From NCBI RefSeq assembly GCF_030757795.1, contig NZ_JAUQWH010000067.1, positions 1-44,099 on the forward strand: DNA of 44,099 nt. The letters are read 5' to 3'. The position numbers and the translations under genes were made by a program. Origin of the DNA: Actinoplanes oryzae (GTDB taxonomy: Bacteria > Actinomycetota > Actinomycetes > Mycobacteriales > Micromonosporaceae). Positions 43,980-44,099 of this stretch are shown here, in pieces. The notes below the pieces were generated by a model. It was given only the letters and a program-made list of their open reading frames with translations, was not told the DNA's origin and did no database searches. The stretch's first letter is position 1. The number at the start of each line of letters is the position of its first letter.

Positions 43980-44099
43980 TCAGGCCTTGCAGTCGTGGGT
44001 CTTCTCCCACGAGGTGACCGTGGCCACCGGACTCTTCTCGCCGCCCTTGCGCCAGGACTCCAGGAAGCTGTACGGCCAGACGACGCCGCGCCGGACCTT
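43980..44099 (-). CDS. C-terminal 39 residues of an unidentified gene (right edge)
   Basis: The minus strand is open from the edge to TGA at 43980-43982, reading VVWPYSFLESWRKGGEKSPV and ending THDCKA. Third positions are almost all G or C, so it is coding. The gene is cut off by the window and the family is not recognised. Confidence 0.6.
   Translation of the reverse strand, partial: KVRRGVVWPYSFLESWRKGGEKSPVATVTSWEKTHDCKA

Overview
This is about 44 kb of very GC-rich DNA with strong G/C preference at third codon positions, frequent GTG starts and short intergenic gaps. The gene set points to an actinobacterium: dnaX-ebfC-recR beside the small SRP RNA, a tRNA-adenosine-deaminase-associated protein before tadA, ask-asd, YqeY next to a GSND-type metallophosphoesterase, and secreted chitinolytic enzymes. 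A Micromonosporaceae member, possibly Actinoplanes, is my best guess from gene content. No phage, transposase, CRISPR array or biosynthetic cluster is visible. This is mostly ordinary chromosomal core and semi-core sequence.

Layout. Positions 1-3,900: yqeY and a divergent metallophosphoesterase, a 770-bp non-coding stretch with a GC-rich minisatellite, tRNA-Pro(CGG), a MerR regulator coupled to cutA, then pyrE. Positions 3,900-7,700: a FIST-domain sensor overlapping a GAF/GGDEF/EAL c-di-GMP enzyme, and a small membrane protein. Positions 7,700-12,300: a secreted GH19 chitinase, a DinB-like protein, a nitrilase-family hydrolase, and leuA behind a leucine-rich leader peptide (attenuator). Positions 12,300-17,800: a lipoprotein, aspartokinase and an aspartate-semialdehyde dehydrogenase homologue whose catalytic cysteine is glycine, an orphan 3' gene fragment beside three 55-bp repeats, a DUF4352 protein, and an HNH-nuclease lipoprotein with a small acidic partner. 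Positions 17,800-20,650: secreted GH20 hexosaminidase and a divergent HxlR/NmrA redox pair. Positions 20,780-26,840: a five-gene oligopeptide ABC transporter operon in the order C-A-B-D-F.

Positions 27,200-32,100: recR, ebfC, a very long Ala/Pro-rich dnaX, SRP RNA and tRNA-Ser(GGA). Positions 32,380-37,900: STAS anti-anti-sigma factor, small unknown ORFs, a permease-UspA pair, a membrane-tethered glutaredoxin with a 2H phosphoesterase, the tadA pair and deoD. Positions 38,000-44,099: tRNA-Ser(CGA), a PHP-domain protein, a DUF885 metallopeptidase-like protein, a secreted beta-propeller, tyrA, a DUF664/DinB protein and the 3' end of an unknown gene.

Functional links. Amino-acid biosynthesis is represented by leuA, ask-asd and tyrA; chitin and peptide scavenging by GH19, GH20 and the Opp system; translation and replication housekeeping by three tRNAs, SRP RNA, tadA and dnaX-ebfC-recR. 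About ten genes show a TANNNT -10 box 5-10 nt before the start codon, consistent with leaderless mRNAs. The observations most worth testing are the Cys-to-Gly change in the asd homologue, the leuA leader peptide, the two overlapping divergent -10 boxes at 611-620, and the FIST/c-di-GMP operon.
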